A DNA stretch of 64,000 bases from Cristatella mucedo (lineage: Eukaryota > Bryozoa > Phylactolaemata > Cristatellidae), in contig WPIO01000011.1 of the NCBI GenBank assembly GCA_009760855.2, forward strand, positions 2,530,501 through 2,594,500, given 5' to 3'. Below are positions 20,725-61,879 of the stretch, in pieces. Position 1 is the stretch's first letter. Each line of letters starts with the position of its first letter. A model generated the notes under the pieces. The model was not told the DNA's origin. It did no database searches and was given only the letters and a program-made list of their open reading frames with translations. The translations under genes were made by a program, and so were the position numbers.

Positions 20725-21531
20725 TTGCACGCAGAATCAAAATGAAACCAGAACAATTGAAGTGAACCAGGTCTCGGTTCCTGGGGGTGGGGTGGGCGAT
20801 ATATCATGGCCATCAAGGGCAGCTTGTTATCGGATGAACTCAAAACAAGAGATTCGAAGGATTCGAACTGCGAACAATTCGAATTTGAGGGAGGAACGAA
20901 ATAATGTCTTGTGCACCCTCAGCGAATCAACTCGTTATGCGGGTGCCTTGAAACTCGCCTCGAGAGAATAAGTTTCAAATATCACGAGCCCTTGCTGTCT
21001 GCTGCGATCGTATTCTTGGCAGTAATAAATTAAAGGTCAGTAAACGGGGTCACGCAACGAGCGAGCCCGCAAGGCTTTGCCGAAATTCACAATGAGAAAA
21101 AGGGTTATGCCCAATCAGTCCCGAGAGGGAGTATAGGTTGTTGAACACATGCTTCCGGTGCTGAATGTAAGCATTGTTTCAATTCTCGCATTCCAACATT
21201 TGACTCACCCTACGATGTCCGAATACCTTCGGGCATTGTCTATCGCAGAGGCAACCAACCGAGTATATGCTCTTGACGAGCACTTGCATCGGGCACAGAC
21301 AGATTGAATCCCAGCAAATTGAAAGAGCCGAGAGACAGAGATCGAGTTCTCTGAGGGCGTTTTATCAAGTGTGCTGTTATTATAATTGCTATTATTATAA
21401 GCAACTGGGTTCGGCTGAATTAATGATCTCAAAATCTGAGACATCCCGTCTGCTCTAGTACGTAGGTGCTTGGCTTATGCGATCACCCCTGTGCAGCGGT
21501 CAGCTTTCTACCGCGATTGCCGCCACTTCAG
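20725..21531. other. Intergenic, with a LINE-A tail
   Basis: A LINE-A tail remnant on the plus strand lies at about 21325-21400 (agagatcgagttctctgagg, cgttttatcaagtgtgctgt). Nothing coding was recognised before the SSUH2 exon. Confidence 0.5.
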
Positions 21532-21555
21532 GTGAACCTTGCAGAGTTGAAGCCA

Positions 21556-38264
<16,709 letters not shown>

Positions 38265-39594
38265 GAGCGGCCGCAGCTTCGGCCGGACGAGGCCAGCTCG
38301 TGCTGCTGCTGCAGCTGCAGCAGCTGCAGCTGCAACAAAAGGTCAAGATGGCCGCTCCTGTGCTATCCGTAGAAGTTGCACTGTAGACTCGCCGTGGCGA
38401 TGCCGCATGCTCTGGCAGCGTCCTGGGCAGACGTCGTCGCCTCTGCTGCCACAGCAGCTGCCAGCAGCCGGCGGCTCGGAGCTCGGAGCCTCGTGGCTGT
38501 CCCTCGTGGCTGCTCGAGGCACGACGAGCGGCAGACACACAGCTCGGTCGGCAGCCTTTGCCGGAAGTGAAACTGCCAATTGAGGCCACAACTCGTACGA
38601 TCGGTGACGAGTTGCAGAAGGACTGCTGCAGACGAGCGACGGTTACTGTGTCTAGTTAACAACCGGGTCCTACGCACCGCTTCTAGACGCTGCCTTCTAG
38701 ACGCTGCCTTCTAGACGTTGCGTGTCGAGGTGCCATTGAGTCCATTGCCAGCGAAGCCATCGGCCATCCAAGCAGGCATCGGACGTAGCATCGGTCGGAG
38801 CATCGGTGCCAATCAAAAGCTGGCGGTGACCAGGAACCCTAAGAGAAGCGTGTTTAAAAAAGGGCCGTTGCTCGCCACTTCACTCGACGCCTATCTCTCT
38901 GCTCGCTTGGCAGCAAAGCCTTGTCGCAGTGCACGACTATGCACCGCATGACGTCTTGTAAGGGCCATTGTGCAGAGGCGTTTTCATGCGAAATGAAATT
39001 AATTAAAATGAATTAAATTAATTAAAAAAAATGAAATTAAGTGTCCGCTTTTCATCCCTTTTGGATGAGGCGCGATTTTTTCACGCTGCACCGCCCTCAC
39101 CGTGCATCTGTGGTTAGTGTAGCTCAAAACTTGTCATGGCGATGCAGTGTTTTAATGCCTTGTGGTGTGTGGCCAGCTGCATCCATTCATTGTTGCCCGA
39201 GCTCCCATCCCAAGTGTGCTCACAGCATTGCCGGCTCATCAATGCAGGGCTTTAATCACCATACTTTCCCATCTCTCCAGCAGGAGTTTTTTATTACCCT
39301 TGGAGCTGGCACCTCGGAGGAGTTAATGAGTCGTAGAAGCTGTGCCAGCATGCATGCCACGGTGCTGATATCAGAGCGCAGCAGCAATCAAGACCGCCCG
39401 CACTTGTATAACAATTCCATGTTTTTAACTTCCGGTTGTGCACTCGACAGCTCGAGCAGGCTACATCTTAACAACAGTTATAACGATGGCAGATGAATGA
39501 CTAGGTATGTAGTAGCAATACATGCCCTGCCCTGCCCTGTGGCTGTTGTTATGTTGTGGCTGTTGTTATGCTGCAGAGTTTTTTGTGTGCAGAG
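38265..39594. other. SSUH2 3' region and intergenic DNA
   Basis: A pyrimidine-rich CTG/CAG stretch lies near 38300-38340, and a short tandem ttctagacgctgcc (three copies) near 38683-38718. The ATTAAA-type sequences around 39002-39040 are the closest candidates for SSUH2 polyadenylation. A 143-codon ATG-started frame at 39065-39496 (+) is unrecognised. Confidence 0.4.
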
Positions 39595-40060
39595 CACTAA
39601 AGCTTAAGCAGCTTTCACTGGACATACGGTCGCTAACAGACTTGATCTCACGAAACGAAGAGAAAGTGCAAAGCGTAGCTGAGTCAGAAAGGCAGTGGAG
39701 GAAGTGAGTAGCATGGAATTAGCAGCTCATGACGGCTGGAAATGATGTGCCACAGTCGGCTGCAGGAGAGTAGACGTCGTCGTTGTGTACGAATTGTGGA
39801 AGCGAGTTCCAGGGTCTAGGACACAGAGCAAAAGCTTCTGTTGCCAACGGTCTTTAAGCGTGAGAATAGAATTTCATGTGGCCTTGGCCGCAGATTACCG
39901 CATAACCAATTCTTAGCAGCGATAATTCAGGAGCCGTAAATAATAGATGCAAGTCACAATCTGGTTGATTTAGAATGCCACCTGATAATTCGACCCGAAT
40001 GGATGTACCTAACCGGCTTGTTCCTCCAGCCGTTCTATAATCGACCGGATTGGTCAAGGT
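39595..40060 (-). mobile_element. LINE-B 3' end, antisense
   Basis: The minus strand encodes a degenerate RT C-terminus (LRPRPHEILFSRLKTVGNRS then WNSLPQF-like), followed by a 3'UTR reading actctcctgcagccgactgt. This links the anonymous repeat at 25905, 50225 and 40925 to an L2-like LINE. Confidence 0.75.
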
Positions 40061-40479
40061 CAAGGTTTATCCATCACTGAGAAAGTTTTCAGAGCAGGAG
40101 GGGATATTTACATTATTCAAACACTCTGGCGAAAAGTGTACGATGCTAAAAGGATCACAGCGCCCTTTGCCCAAAGATCCCTTCAGTTGCCCTTTCGCAG
40201 GACGAGCAGCCGAGACTCAGCTTTCAATGATGCAAATGCTCAAGTTGCAGCAGCTAAGTTATATCGAGGCCGCCTCGTATGACGACTATTACACCTATAC
40301 ATACATAATTCAGTGGTTGTCACTAACCAGTAGACCTGCTAAACAGTGACCCTGACTGTGTTCACGTTTAATTTAGCGCTGTCTCTTTAACTTGACATGC
40401 CGGCCTAAGCTCGAAACTTGCTGTTGCTTCAGCTTTTTCTCGATGCCTTTTATTTCGCTAACATTTGGCTATTGATACA

Positions 40480-40800
40480 CTCTTGCAGAGAGTTTAAAGT
40501 GTCTGAATGGAGTTCGAGTTATCTTAGGGTGCTATACAAACGACAAAAGCGATTGTTATTATCATTATCTCTCAGCAGCATTCGACTTCCAGATCTTTCG
40601 GAGTGCCTCTCCAGCTCACGCATAGGCATCACTGACACAGTGCTAAACTGGTTTAGGGACTTCGCCCGTTAGGGATTTCGGGGTGTAGATGTGAATGGCT
40701 ATCCATCATAAGGAAGCTCTGACAGCACGGGGCACCTCAGGGCGATCAATCGATCGGGTCCCGATCCTTCCTTCTTTTCTGCCACTTTTCTGCCACTTTC
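40480..40800 (+). mobile_element. SINE2/LINE tail plus LINE RT fragment
   Basis: A tail (aaagtgtctgaatggagttc ... agggtgctatacaaacgac) ends in ATT units near 40565. It is followed by an RT palm fragment whose frame reads SRIGITDTVLNWFRDFAR, the conserved GITGTVLNWF motif of L2-like enzymes. Confidence 0.75.
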
Positions 40801-40924
40801 CCCCACTGGCCGATGTCATCGACGAAGCCAAATCGTGGCTTTCATCTCTGTTCCGATAGCTGTCAGCTCCACCTCAATTAGTTGACGTCTGCCCAAAATG
40901 TGGGCACGCTTTCCCAAAGCGACT

Positions 40925-41225
40925 AATCAGTGGATGAACTCATTGCCTCCGAAGTAAATTTTCTTACGCAATGCCATCCACTCTCCTGCTGCGACTGTGG
41001 CACATTCTTTCCAGCCGTCCTGAGCTGCTACTTCCTTGCTACTGACTACCTCAACTGCCTTCGTGACTCAGCTATACTTCTTTGTTTCTCTTTTTTGCAT
41101 GCGATGGAGTCGGTTGGCTATTCCATGCACACCGGAAGCCGCTTAGGCTTTGAGTGTGCACTAGAAAAGTTACTTGCCTAACACCCACTTAGTCTCTGTG
41201 GCTTTGTAGAGTTATAGACGGAGAT
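40925..41225 (+). mobile_element. LINE-B 3' region, sense
   Basis: ctcctgctgcgactgtggca, tttccagccgtcctgagctg and agccgcttaggctttgagtg match the reverse complement of 25905-26130 and 39595-39830. Related 3' ends occur at 51030-51215 and 63490-63605. Confidence 0.7.
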
Positions 41226-41459
41226 ACATTACAATGCATTATTACAAGTCGGCCAGTTTTCAACTGAGAAATATTGACGATATCAGGGCTCGCTAACCCA
41301 TGAGTAAGAAAGCCAAACTTGTTCACGCGTTGTTGACATAGATTCTAGATTCTATATAATCGCAAGTCCCTTTATTTAGGTCGTACCTCTCTTTGTCCTT
41401 GATTGTTGGCAACCGGTGCAAAACTCTGTAGCTCGTCTGTTCTGTGAGGTCGTGTAACG

Positions 41460-41695
41460 GTCAGCTGATTCAGCAGCCTCATTTATATATATCTGCAGAA
41501 GCAGAGCCTTGGCATCTATCAATCCGCCTGCAGCAGGCAATATTAGGTGAAGTGGTTGCAGTTCACGAACTCGGTCCCGAAGTCGTGAGTTCGAATCTTG
41601 CAGTGGGCGATCTTTTATTGACACTGTAAGCGGTAGTGATAGCCGTAAAGGATCTTCTGTCGCTATACAGAAGAGGCTGTTAAATCAGCTAGTAC
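41460..41695. mobile_element. Head-to-head pair of SINE1 copies
   Basis: A minus-strand SINE1 3' half (cagctgattcagcagcctca, 41460-41545) directly abuts a plus-strand copy (41548-41695) with B box gagttcgaatcttgcagtgg and the end ggctgttaaatcagctagta. Together they form a large imperfect inverted repeat. Confidence 0.75.
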
Positions 41696-41875
41696 TTCTT
41701 TATTATAGAATTGTCTGCTGCTGTACCCGAACCTATAATCTAATTCAGGAAATTCGAGTACGTTACCCCTGGGCTAAAATCGAATCAACAGTGGTGCTGT
41801 CACATCACGCGACTTCAGCCCGAACTTTGTTGGCTACGTAACGAAACGAGCGTCGTATCATTTTAAGATCCTCCT

Positions 41876-41967
41876 CCTCTCTCTCTCTCTCTGTCTCTGT
41901 CTCTCTCTGTCTCTCTGTCTCTCTGTCTCTCTGTCTCTCTGTCTCTCTCTGTCTCTCTGTCTCTCTG

Positions 41968-42019
<52 letters not shown>

Positions 42020-42140
42020 TGTCTCTCTGTCTCTCTGTCTCTCTGTCTCTCTGTCTCTCTGTCTCTCTGTCTCTCTGTCTCTCTGTCTCTCTCTGTCTCT
42101 CTGTCTCTCTGTCTCTTTCTGTCTCTGTCTCTCTCTCGTT
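41876..42140 (+). repeat. (CTCTGT)n-type microsatellite
   Basis: Regular ctctctgtctctctgtctct units over about 260 bp. A higher-order 10-bp period is visible where CTCTGTCTCT repeats. Confidence 0.97.
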
Positions 42141-42339
42141 TACAAGTCGCCGAACTCGTTTTTATATCGCCTACTTGTGCGAACCCCTTGCTGTTTTTTC
42201 GCGCTCTCACACCCCAACCCACCGCTTCGGCTTTCGCGTTAGGGTGCAGGTTAGGGTTGGGTTTCGCCTATTCGGCTTCCAGTCGTCTCGCTGTTCCTCT
42301 GACCTCTGACCGTCTGACCTGATCTGATCTTCAGCTCTT

Positions 42340-42740
42340 GTGCACCGCAAAAAAAAGTGAGCTCGTGTAAAAGTCTGGAAATCTCTTCTAGCTCCTGTCA
42401 TTCAGCCGGCAACGATTTTACACAATGTAAGCCTCAGCTGAAGACTGCATCGCTCAGCTCATTCCCTGCGCTCCAGTGAATTTGTGTTTCTTTTTTATTC
42501 CCGTATTATTTTTATGCTCACCCGTGCACGCTACTGACCATGGGTCTTTCTTACTCGCTACCCCGAGTGACTACTTGTACGTTTTTCACACTTGGTGTCA
42601 AAAGCTTGATATTATCATTGTGCTGTCATTAGCTTTCGGGTTATCGTTTCTTTTGCAGTGAATCTTAGAGCACGTGGATAGAGACCTAATTCTCGTTTTA
42701 CAAACGACCAATGTTATAGTTTCCATCATTTGGCGTACTG
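42340..42740 (+). mobile_element. LINE-B 3' end
   Basis: The frame reads KVWKSLLAPVIQPATILHNV then a stop and RLHRSAHSLRSS, equivalent to the SLxRLHxxxxS end near 30640. The tail gcagtgaatcttagagcacg is diverged. Confidence 0.55.
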
Positions 42741-42799
42741 TTATTATAGTATTACCTTCCTGCTTGTAACTATGCAAAATGACAAAAATGGTGGCTTGC

Positions 42800-42945
42800 T
42801 TAAGAAAGGGTATCACAGCCAAGTGGATTCATGCACTCGTGACCTCCCGTGTAGACAGTTGTGACTCACTTTTTGCATATCCTCTTGCCTACGAAGTAAG
42901 AGGCTTGCAGCTGGTGAAAACATTGCAGCTAGGCTTATAATAGTT
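42800..42945 (+). mobile_element. LINE-A RT fragment
   Basis: Sense-strand relic: aagtggattcatgcactcgt gacctcccgtgtagacag and cttgcagctggtgaaaac correspond to [16 protein letters not shown] and [10 protein letters not shown]. It abuts an antisense LINE-A copy, so the two face each other. Confidence 0.7.
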
Positions 42946-43985
42946 ATAATAATGCACTTGATAAAGCGCCCTCAGAGAACTCAATATTTCTAGGCACTTT
43001 ACGTTTGCTGCAAAGGGAAATACGATTGAATGGTGAGTAATATCATGCTTGATAAACAACATGAATAGCATGGTTAGGGGTGACATGCACAGGGACAGCA
43101 TGCAAATGTGGCTAGTGGCAGCATGCAGTGTCAGCACGTATAAGCATATCAAGGACGAATCACAGGGACCCACTAAATGCTGTCCTAAATAGGTGTTTTT
43201 TAAGTTCTTTTTAAACGTGGTCAAGTCAGGGGATGTTGTGACGCAAGTCGAGAGTGAGTTTCACGCTTTGGGAGCATACGAACTACATGCACGGTCTCCA
43301 AAGGATTTGAGGTTTGTACGAGGTATTGGTAAACTGTTGATTTCCGAAAAGTGGGTGGTACGATGTTTGGCCTGGTGGGGGATCTGAGAGATAGGCTGGA
43401 GCCAAAGAATAAAGTGACCTAAAAATGAGCGACAAAACCTTGAAGTCGATCCGTTGCTTGACTGGTAGCCAGTGCAGGTCTGCGAGAAGTGGTGTGATGA
43501 GGCAACTGCGATGCTCACGACAGACAAGCCTAGCTGCAGAGTTTTGCACCAGCTGTTATTGCCTGTTTGCACAGGCCGGTAGGCCAGCAAGCAGTGAGTT
43601 ACAGTAGTCAAGACGAGATGTCACAAATGCACAAACCAACTTGAACGTGGTATCCTTATCTAAACAAGCCCGAATTTTAGCACTGTTATGTAGCTGAAAG
43701 TAGGCAGACTTGATTGTGGAGCTGATGTGGTCGTCTAATGACAGGTCACTTTGGAACATGACACCTAGATTTCGAGCTGATTCCACAGGAGATATGCTGG
43801 CAGAGCCGATTTTGAGCGGCAACCTTTCCAATTTGTGAATCACACTGGGTTTGCCCATAACTAGTAAGTTAGTTTTATCATCGTTTAGTTTTAGAAAATT
43901 TGCTGTCATCCATGTGCGGGTGTCATCAATACATGCAGCAAGTGAGTTGAGAGAATTTGAGGTGCTCAAAGGCTGGGAGGGATTA
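42946..43985 (-). mobile_element. LINE-A, longest 3' copy, antisense
   Basis: On the minus strand, from 43969: [79 protein letters not shown]; then [36 protein letters not shown]; then the 3'UTR and tail with an ATT-poor end at 42950. About 1 kb, with a frameshift near 43550. A good template for the family consensus. Confidence 0.92.
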
Positions 43986-44515
43986 GCTTTGAGGGCTTAT
44001 CTGACGTGAACGTCGCAATCACTTTATTACATCACTTCTCACCAACCTGCATTGGCTCCCCATCAAGTATCGCATCGACTTCAAAGTTTGATTACTTTCA
44101 TATAGCAACCATTATTTTCCTTTTGTCAGGCATCTCTATCCGAAATACTTTCTGATCAGGCTTCGCATTCTATCTATATCTGTTATGAGTTAAGTCCTTT
44201 ACCTGTGCCTCAAACTCAATCTCAATACGTTAGAGATCATATCTTCAGCTCTAATGCTCTTAACTTCCGAAACTCACTGCTGACTGGCGTCACAGCAGCT
44301 CTTGACGACATTTACAAAGAAGCTAGAAATCCAGCCATTCCTCCTCGCAATAGTTCCTCCGTTAGTTCCGTGAATTTCCAACTTGCGCTCAAATGCTAAA
44401 ATTGTGCATAATAATGCTAGCCAATTTACATACTTCCGGTTCAGCATATGTAAAGTGCCTAGAAAGTGATTGAGTTCTTTGATGGCACTGCAAAAAAAAT
44501 CTTAATTAGTTTATT
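43986..44515 (+). mobile_element. Diverged LINE 3' end
   Basis: The frame contains ITPLLTNLHWLPIKYRIDFK-like residues (tcaccaacctgcattggctc), LPVPQTQSQYVRDHIFSSNA and LNFRNSLLT, then tail catatgtaaagtgcctagaa at 44445 and an A/T-rich end. Older than LINE-A copies nearby. Confidence 0.65.
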
Positions 44516-45279
44516 ATCACTTAAGCATCTTAACTAGTTTATTATCATTTAAGCATTAAGGCATCTCTTCGAGTAGAGACCTTCGCGTGGCCATGGCTAC
44601 ATACGGTTTTTCATGCAACGAGAGGATTAAATTCACGAGTGAAGAATAATCTTGGAAGAGATGTTCGTAGAGCTAGCTCAATTTTTGCTATGGGTCTAGT
44701 CGCCATAGCAGGCTGCTAAACGTGGTCGCCAGACTCTGTTTATATTTACGTTAAATCAATACATTTTGTTACATCCGTTTAGCTTCAGGATTAGCATCTT
44801 AAGTGTAGTGCTTATTGGTTGTTTGTTTTTGGGTTTACGGTTTAGGATATAGTGAATAGATTGTGTATTTTTTTTCTTTGAAGTTTTGAGTATAGGTTTT
44901 AGTGTTTAATATTAAGGTTTTAGGGAGAAAATTTAAGCAGATAAACCACCTCAAAACATGCTTATCTGTCGTAAATATAAACAGAGGCCGGCGACCATGT
45001 TTTGCAGCCTGCCATGGGCACTGTGTCCATAGCAGGATGTGAGCTGGCTCCATGAACAAATGACGCCGTATTGGCTGCAATATCCGGTCATCGAATGTTT
45101 CCGTATATGCCGGTATCAGTCCTTTCCGTCGTGCGTGCGCGTGCAAGGGATATAAAAAACGACGAGCACGTGAATTACTTATGTTTCCTAAGACATTCCA
45201 CAAGGAGCTGCTGGTCAAGAGCTTATTTCGGTTCAAAGCAATGACACTTTTGAAGCATTCTCTGTTTGTTACCCAGTTT
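44516..45279. other. Intergenic between SSUH2 and receptor
   Basis: AT-rich. A minus-strand frame at 44835-45329 (164 codons) has no recognisable motif and overlaps the presumed receptor 3' end. Short direct duplications (cttaattagtttattatcac / cttaactagtttattatcat) lie near 44500-44550. Confidence 0.4.
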
Positions 45280-45285
45280 TTTATT
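45280..45285 (-). terminator. PTHR-like gene polyadenylation signal
   Basis: AATAAA on the minus strand, 135 nt after the receptor stop codon. No better signal lies nearer. Confidence 0.55.
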
Positions 45286-45419
45286 AATGTATTACAATAA
45301 TAAAGATGGAAAGCGCACAGTTTGCGCATATGTGCCTTTCATGCTACATAAGAAGACCATGAAACGAGCAATCTGTTTTGAGATAAAAAAATAATCAACT
45401 ATGCTACCTCAACAAAGCG

Positions 45420-58826
<13,407 letters not shown>

Positions 58827-58829
58827 CTG

Positions 58830-59310
58830 CAACGGTTCGCGGAGCTCAGCCGCGAGAGGCACGACGTGCGCACGACTGCCACGCACGTCCAGCGTTCCCG
58901 GGGCGCGCGCGGCACGACCCGGAACCGACGAGCGTCACGCTCACGCTTTCCGGCGCCGTCGGGCGCGCGGCCCTCTGCCCGATTGTCATCGCTGTCTGGC
59001 GCAGCGTTTGCAGCTTGAATGATTGGCTAGGAGACTTTTTTAGGAGATTACTCAAAGGTTCGCTGCCAGCTGCAGTGTCCGCTGCCGTAGCTCTCAAAGA
59101 GGGCGATACGTAGGCGGGTAAAGTTAATGCACGCGCCTGCGGAAGCTCGGCCAGCGTCCAGTTGCGCGGCAGCGGTGGCGGCGGCTTAGCGAGCTTCGAG
59201 CGTCGAGAAGCCGCCTCAACTGACATGGCGCTGGAAAGCTTTGCCGCCGAGTGGACGATTCTTTGCTTCGCCTACAGCGAGCTCAGTTGTCATCGTGAGA
59301 ATCGCGATTC
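58830..59310. other. GC-rich region upstream of the hormone-domain exon
   Basis: CpG-dense, open on both strands, no recognisable exon. The first half of the hormone-receptor domain (expected Cys-Trp-Pro motif) was looked for on the minus strand from here to 64000 and not found. Confidence 0.4.
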
Positions 59311-59314
59311 GTGA

Positions 59315-59410
59315 TACCGATAACAACAATAGCAATAAAAACAACAACACATCTGCATAGCACCTTCAGATAACCAGATCTCTTTCTAGGCATTTTGCGT
59401 ACGCCTTAAA
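59315..59410 (-). mobile_element. LINE-A tail fragment
   Basis: acaacacatctgcatagcac and agatctctttctaggcattt are the antisense tail, preceded by an AACAACA-rich run. A second short direct repeat (cgtacgccttaaacgtacgc) follows. Confidence 0.65.
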
Positions 59411-59937
59411 CGTACGCCTTACGCATGACACGACCTCCGCTCCCTGCGCTCCATCGCATTGCCGCCATTATTTGACCTCTCGTCAGCACCTCGGTAGACC
59501 ATTATAGTATGCTTCTACGCCCGCGCAGGCAGCAGCGCACTTGCCTTTTCTACGCCGCACCCTGCTCTGAAGCCAGACTCGCAGGGTCCACGAGCAGGGT
59601 CCACGGGGGCGGGGGCGCACGCTCGCGCGGACCCTGCGACGGCTCTCGTTTTCTTCAAATCGCAACAACAAGGACGCCGTCCTTACTTGGTCGGGCGCAC
59701 ATACTTGCATGACATTTCTATCCAGTCTCCTTGAGCTGTGCATTCTGGCTATGCGTGGCAAAGCGTCGAAAGCTGAAAGCAACTGGGCTTTAGTAGCTTA
59801 GTCCGTCTTCCATCCATAAAAACTCCACTGGCTGATTTCAAGATCTCTGTTTTTCAGCTGCGCTTCGCTGTGCGCCCCTCTACGTACAATACAGAGGTGG
59901 TAGCTCTATTTTCTTCGCTCTGACTTCGCTTCGTTGG

Positions 59938-60088
59938 AATAAAATATAATTCATTTGCATAGCCCCCCGAGAGAACTTCTTCTCTATTCAGGCGCTTCGC
60001 ATTTGCCTCGGGGTTCGAGCCCTGGACCTCAGCCAGACCTGGGGTCGGGACGAGCGCCTTAACCACGGGACCAAACCAGCTCGAATGC
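59938..60088 (-). mobile_element. SINE2, nearly complete
   Basis: The plus strand shows the LINE-like tail (aattcatttgcatagccccc, aacttcttctctattcaggc), B box (ggggttcgagccctggacct) and head (gagcgccttaaccacgggac caaaccagctc). The tRNA-like A and B boxes are best preserved here. Confidence 0.85.
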
Positions 60089-60577
60089 ATGTACATCTAT
60101 ACATAGCCGCCGCTGCCGTCCAGCATCGCTCTGTCGCCGCTAGCAGGGACCATCAAGAAGCCCGGTCGCCTCGCGGAAAGGCCGGAAGTGACGCACTCAC
60201 TGCGTCGCAGCCGGATTCGCTGCGACGCGCTCGTTCGTTGGGCTGCGAAGGAAACCTCTGGGTCACCTGCAGAACCTATTAAACTGGGACGTCTCGTCTT
60301 GCTGAATAGCCAAGGAAATTCAAATAGGTCCCACCTCGACTGAACGACGTTCATTGGCTCTCGGGTGAACAGCGGTTTTGTGGGTGTGTCATCGCCGTCA
60401 CGTGGTTCCGCCCCCAGCCGACGTTCCGTCCGCCCAACCGGAACGCTCCTTGCCAGCACGTGACGCGTTCTTTGCCGCGCAATTTCCTTTTTGCCTGCGC
60501 GTTGGCCTGTACGCACGCTATCCGCTCTCTTCTCTCTCTTAACACCTCATGCTCCGGAGCAGCACGCACGACGGCTG

Positions 60578-60580
<3 letters not shown>

Positions 60581-60640
<60 letters not shown>

Positions 60641-60735
60641 TTATATTTACATTTATGTACATATATTATATATATTTATATATTTATATTTACATATATT
60701 TATATATATTAGATCTATATATATATATATACAAA
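60581..60735. repeat. (AT)n microsatellite
   Basis: Pure TA to about 60630, then ATTTATATTTACAT-type variants to 60735. Encoded YIYIYI frames are artefacts. Confidence 0.97.
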
Positions 60736-60879
60736 GCAACAACAAAACGACAAAGCCACGACTCGCTCGTCCGGGGCTTCGCTCTTCGTCGCGCCGCCAT
60801 CGCGCGCCCACGAGCCCCTACAGTTTTAGTTACAAACCTTTCTTGCTGCCTGCGACGGTTGGCAAATCGCATGCGGCCC

Positions 60880-61290
60880 CCACTCAAGCAGCGCGTCGAC
60901 TTCAAAGTTCTGTCACTTGGTTTTAGGTCCCTTCATTCTCTGGCTCCAGCCTACTTATAGGACTACTCTCCCAGCAGGCGAAGAATCGTACAAACCGCTG
61001 TTTTGACTCGAATCGTTTAGCTACACCTCGTAGGAACCTGAAAACCTTTGGAGACCGTGCCTTTAGTTCCTATGCTACCAAATTCTGGAACTCACTACCG
61101 ACGCACGTCACAAAGTCCCCTGACATGACGGACATTTAAAAAGAAGCTTAAAACGCACCTTTTTTATTGCAGCATCTGGCGGGTCTTTCTTATTCGTCCT
61201 TCGTGTGCTCACGCGCCTGCGCTTACACTCAGCCTGCTGCGGATATCCAGTTCTCCGAGGGTGCCGTGCAAATGTATTATTATCATTATC
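60880..61290 (+). mobile_element. LINE-A-like 3' end
   Basis: Plus strand: KQRVDFKVLSLGFRSLHSLA then PAYL, followed by [20 protein letters not shown]-like residues, FKKKLKTHLFYCSIW-like end and a shortened tail with ATT units at 61276-61290. Distinct from the main LINE-A copies by several substitutions. Confidence 0.8.
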
Positions 61291-61639
61291 CTTATTAGTA
61301 TGCGTCATGCCGGCCTCACGCCGGGCTCGGCTAAAAAACTGCTAGCCAAACTAGGTCCTACGGAGACCCCGGGCTTTTCAGGTTAACGGCTGCAGGGTGA
61401 GAGATAGGTTTCTCCCTGGAGGGCCGATGTATTCTTTCTTGCCTGATGAAGGCTCGCTCCTCTCGGGCATTACAGAACGTTGCGATCTACCCGCACCTCT
61501 TCCGGGTTTCGTGGGAGCTGGTCGAACGGCTTCGCACGGGCTGCGGCGAATGTGAACACGCACTCCCACGGATGCGGAAACACGAAAAAGACATTAAAAA
61601 CAAGTTTAAAATCCCAAACAAAAAGAAAGCTATTTCAAA

Positions 61640-61651
61640 ACTCTCTCTCAC

Positions 61652-61735
<84 letters not shown>

Positions 61736-61841
61736 CCTCCCTACCTCTCTCTCTCTGTCTCTCTGTCTCTCTGTCTCTCCCCCTCCCTCCCTCCCTCCCT
61801 ACCTCTGTCTCTGTCTCTGTCTCTGTCTCTGTCTCTGTCTC

Positions 61842-61874
<33 letters not shown>
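61640..61874 (+). repeat. (CT)n microsatellite
   Basis: CT repeat with CCCT and CTGT interruptions (ccctccctccctccctacct, tctctgtctctgtctctgtc). No coding content. Confidence 0.97.
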
Positions 61875-61879
61875 TACAA

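Noticed and set aside
44835-45329. 164-codon minus-strand frame downstream of the receptor
   Set aside because: No motif and AT-rich composition; it overlaps the likely receptor 3'UTR and polyadenylation signal.
60097-60516. Minus-strand frame with SRWDLFEFPW as missing hormone-domain exon
   Set aside because: The Trp-Asp is isolated; the required Cys spacing and Cys-Trp-Pro motif are absent and no matching donor in phase 1 was seen.
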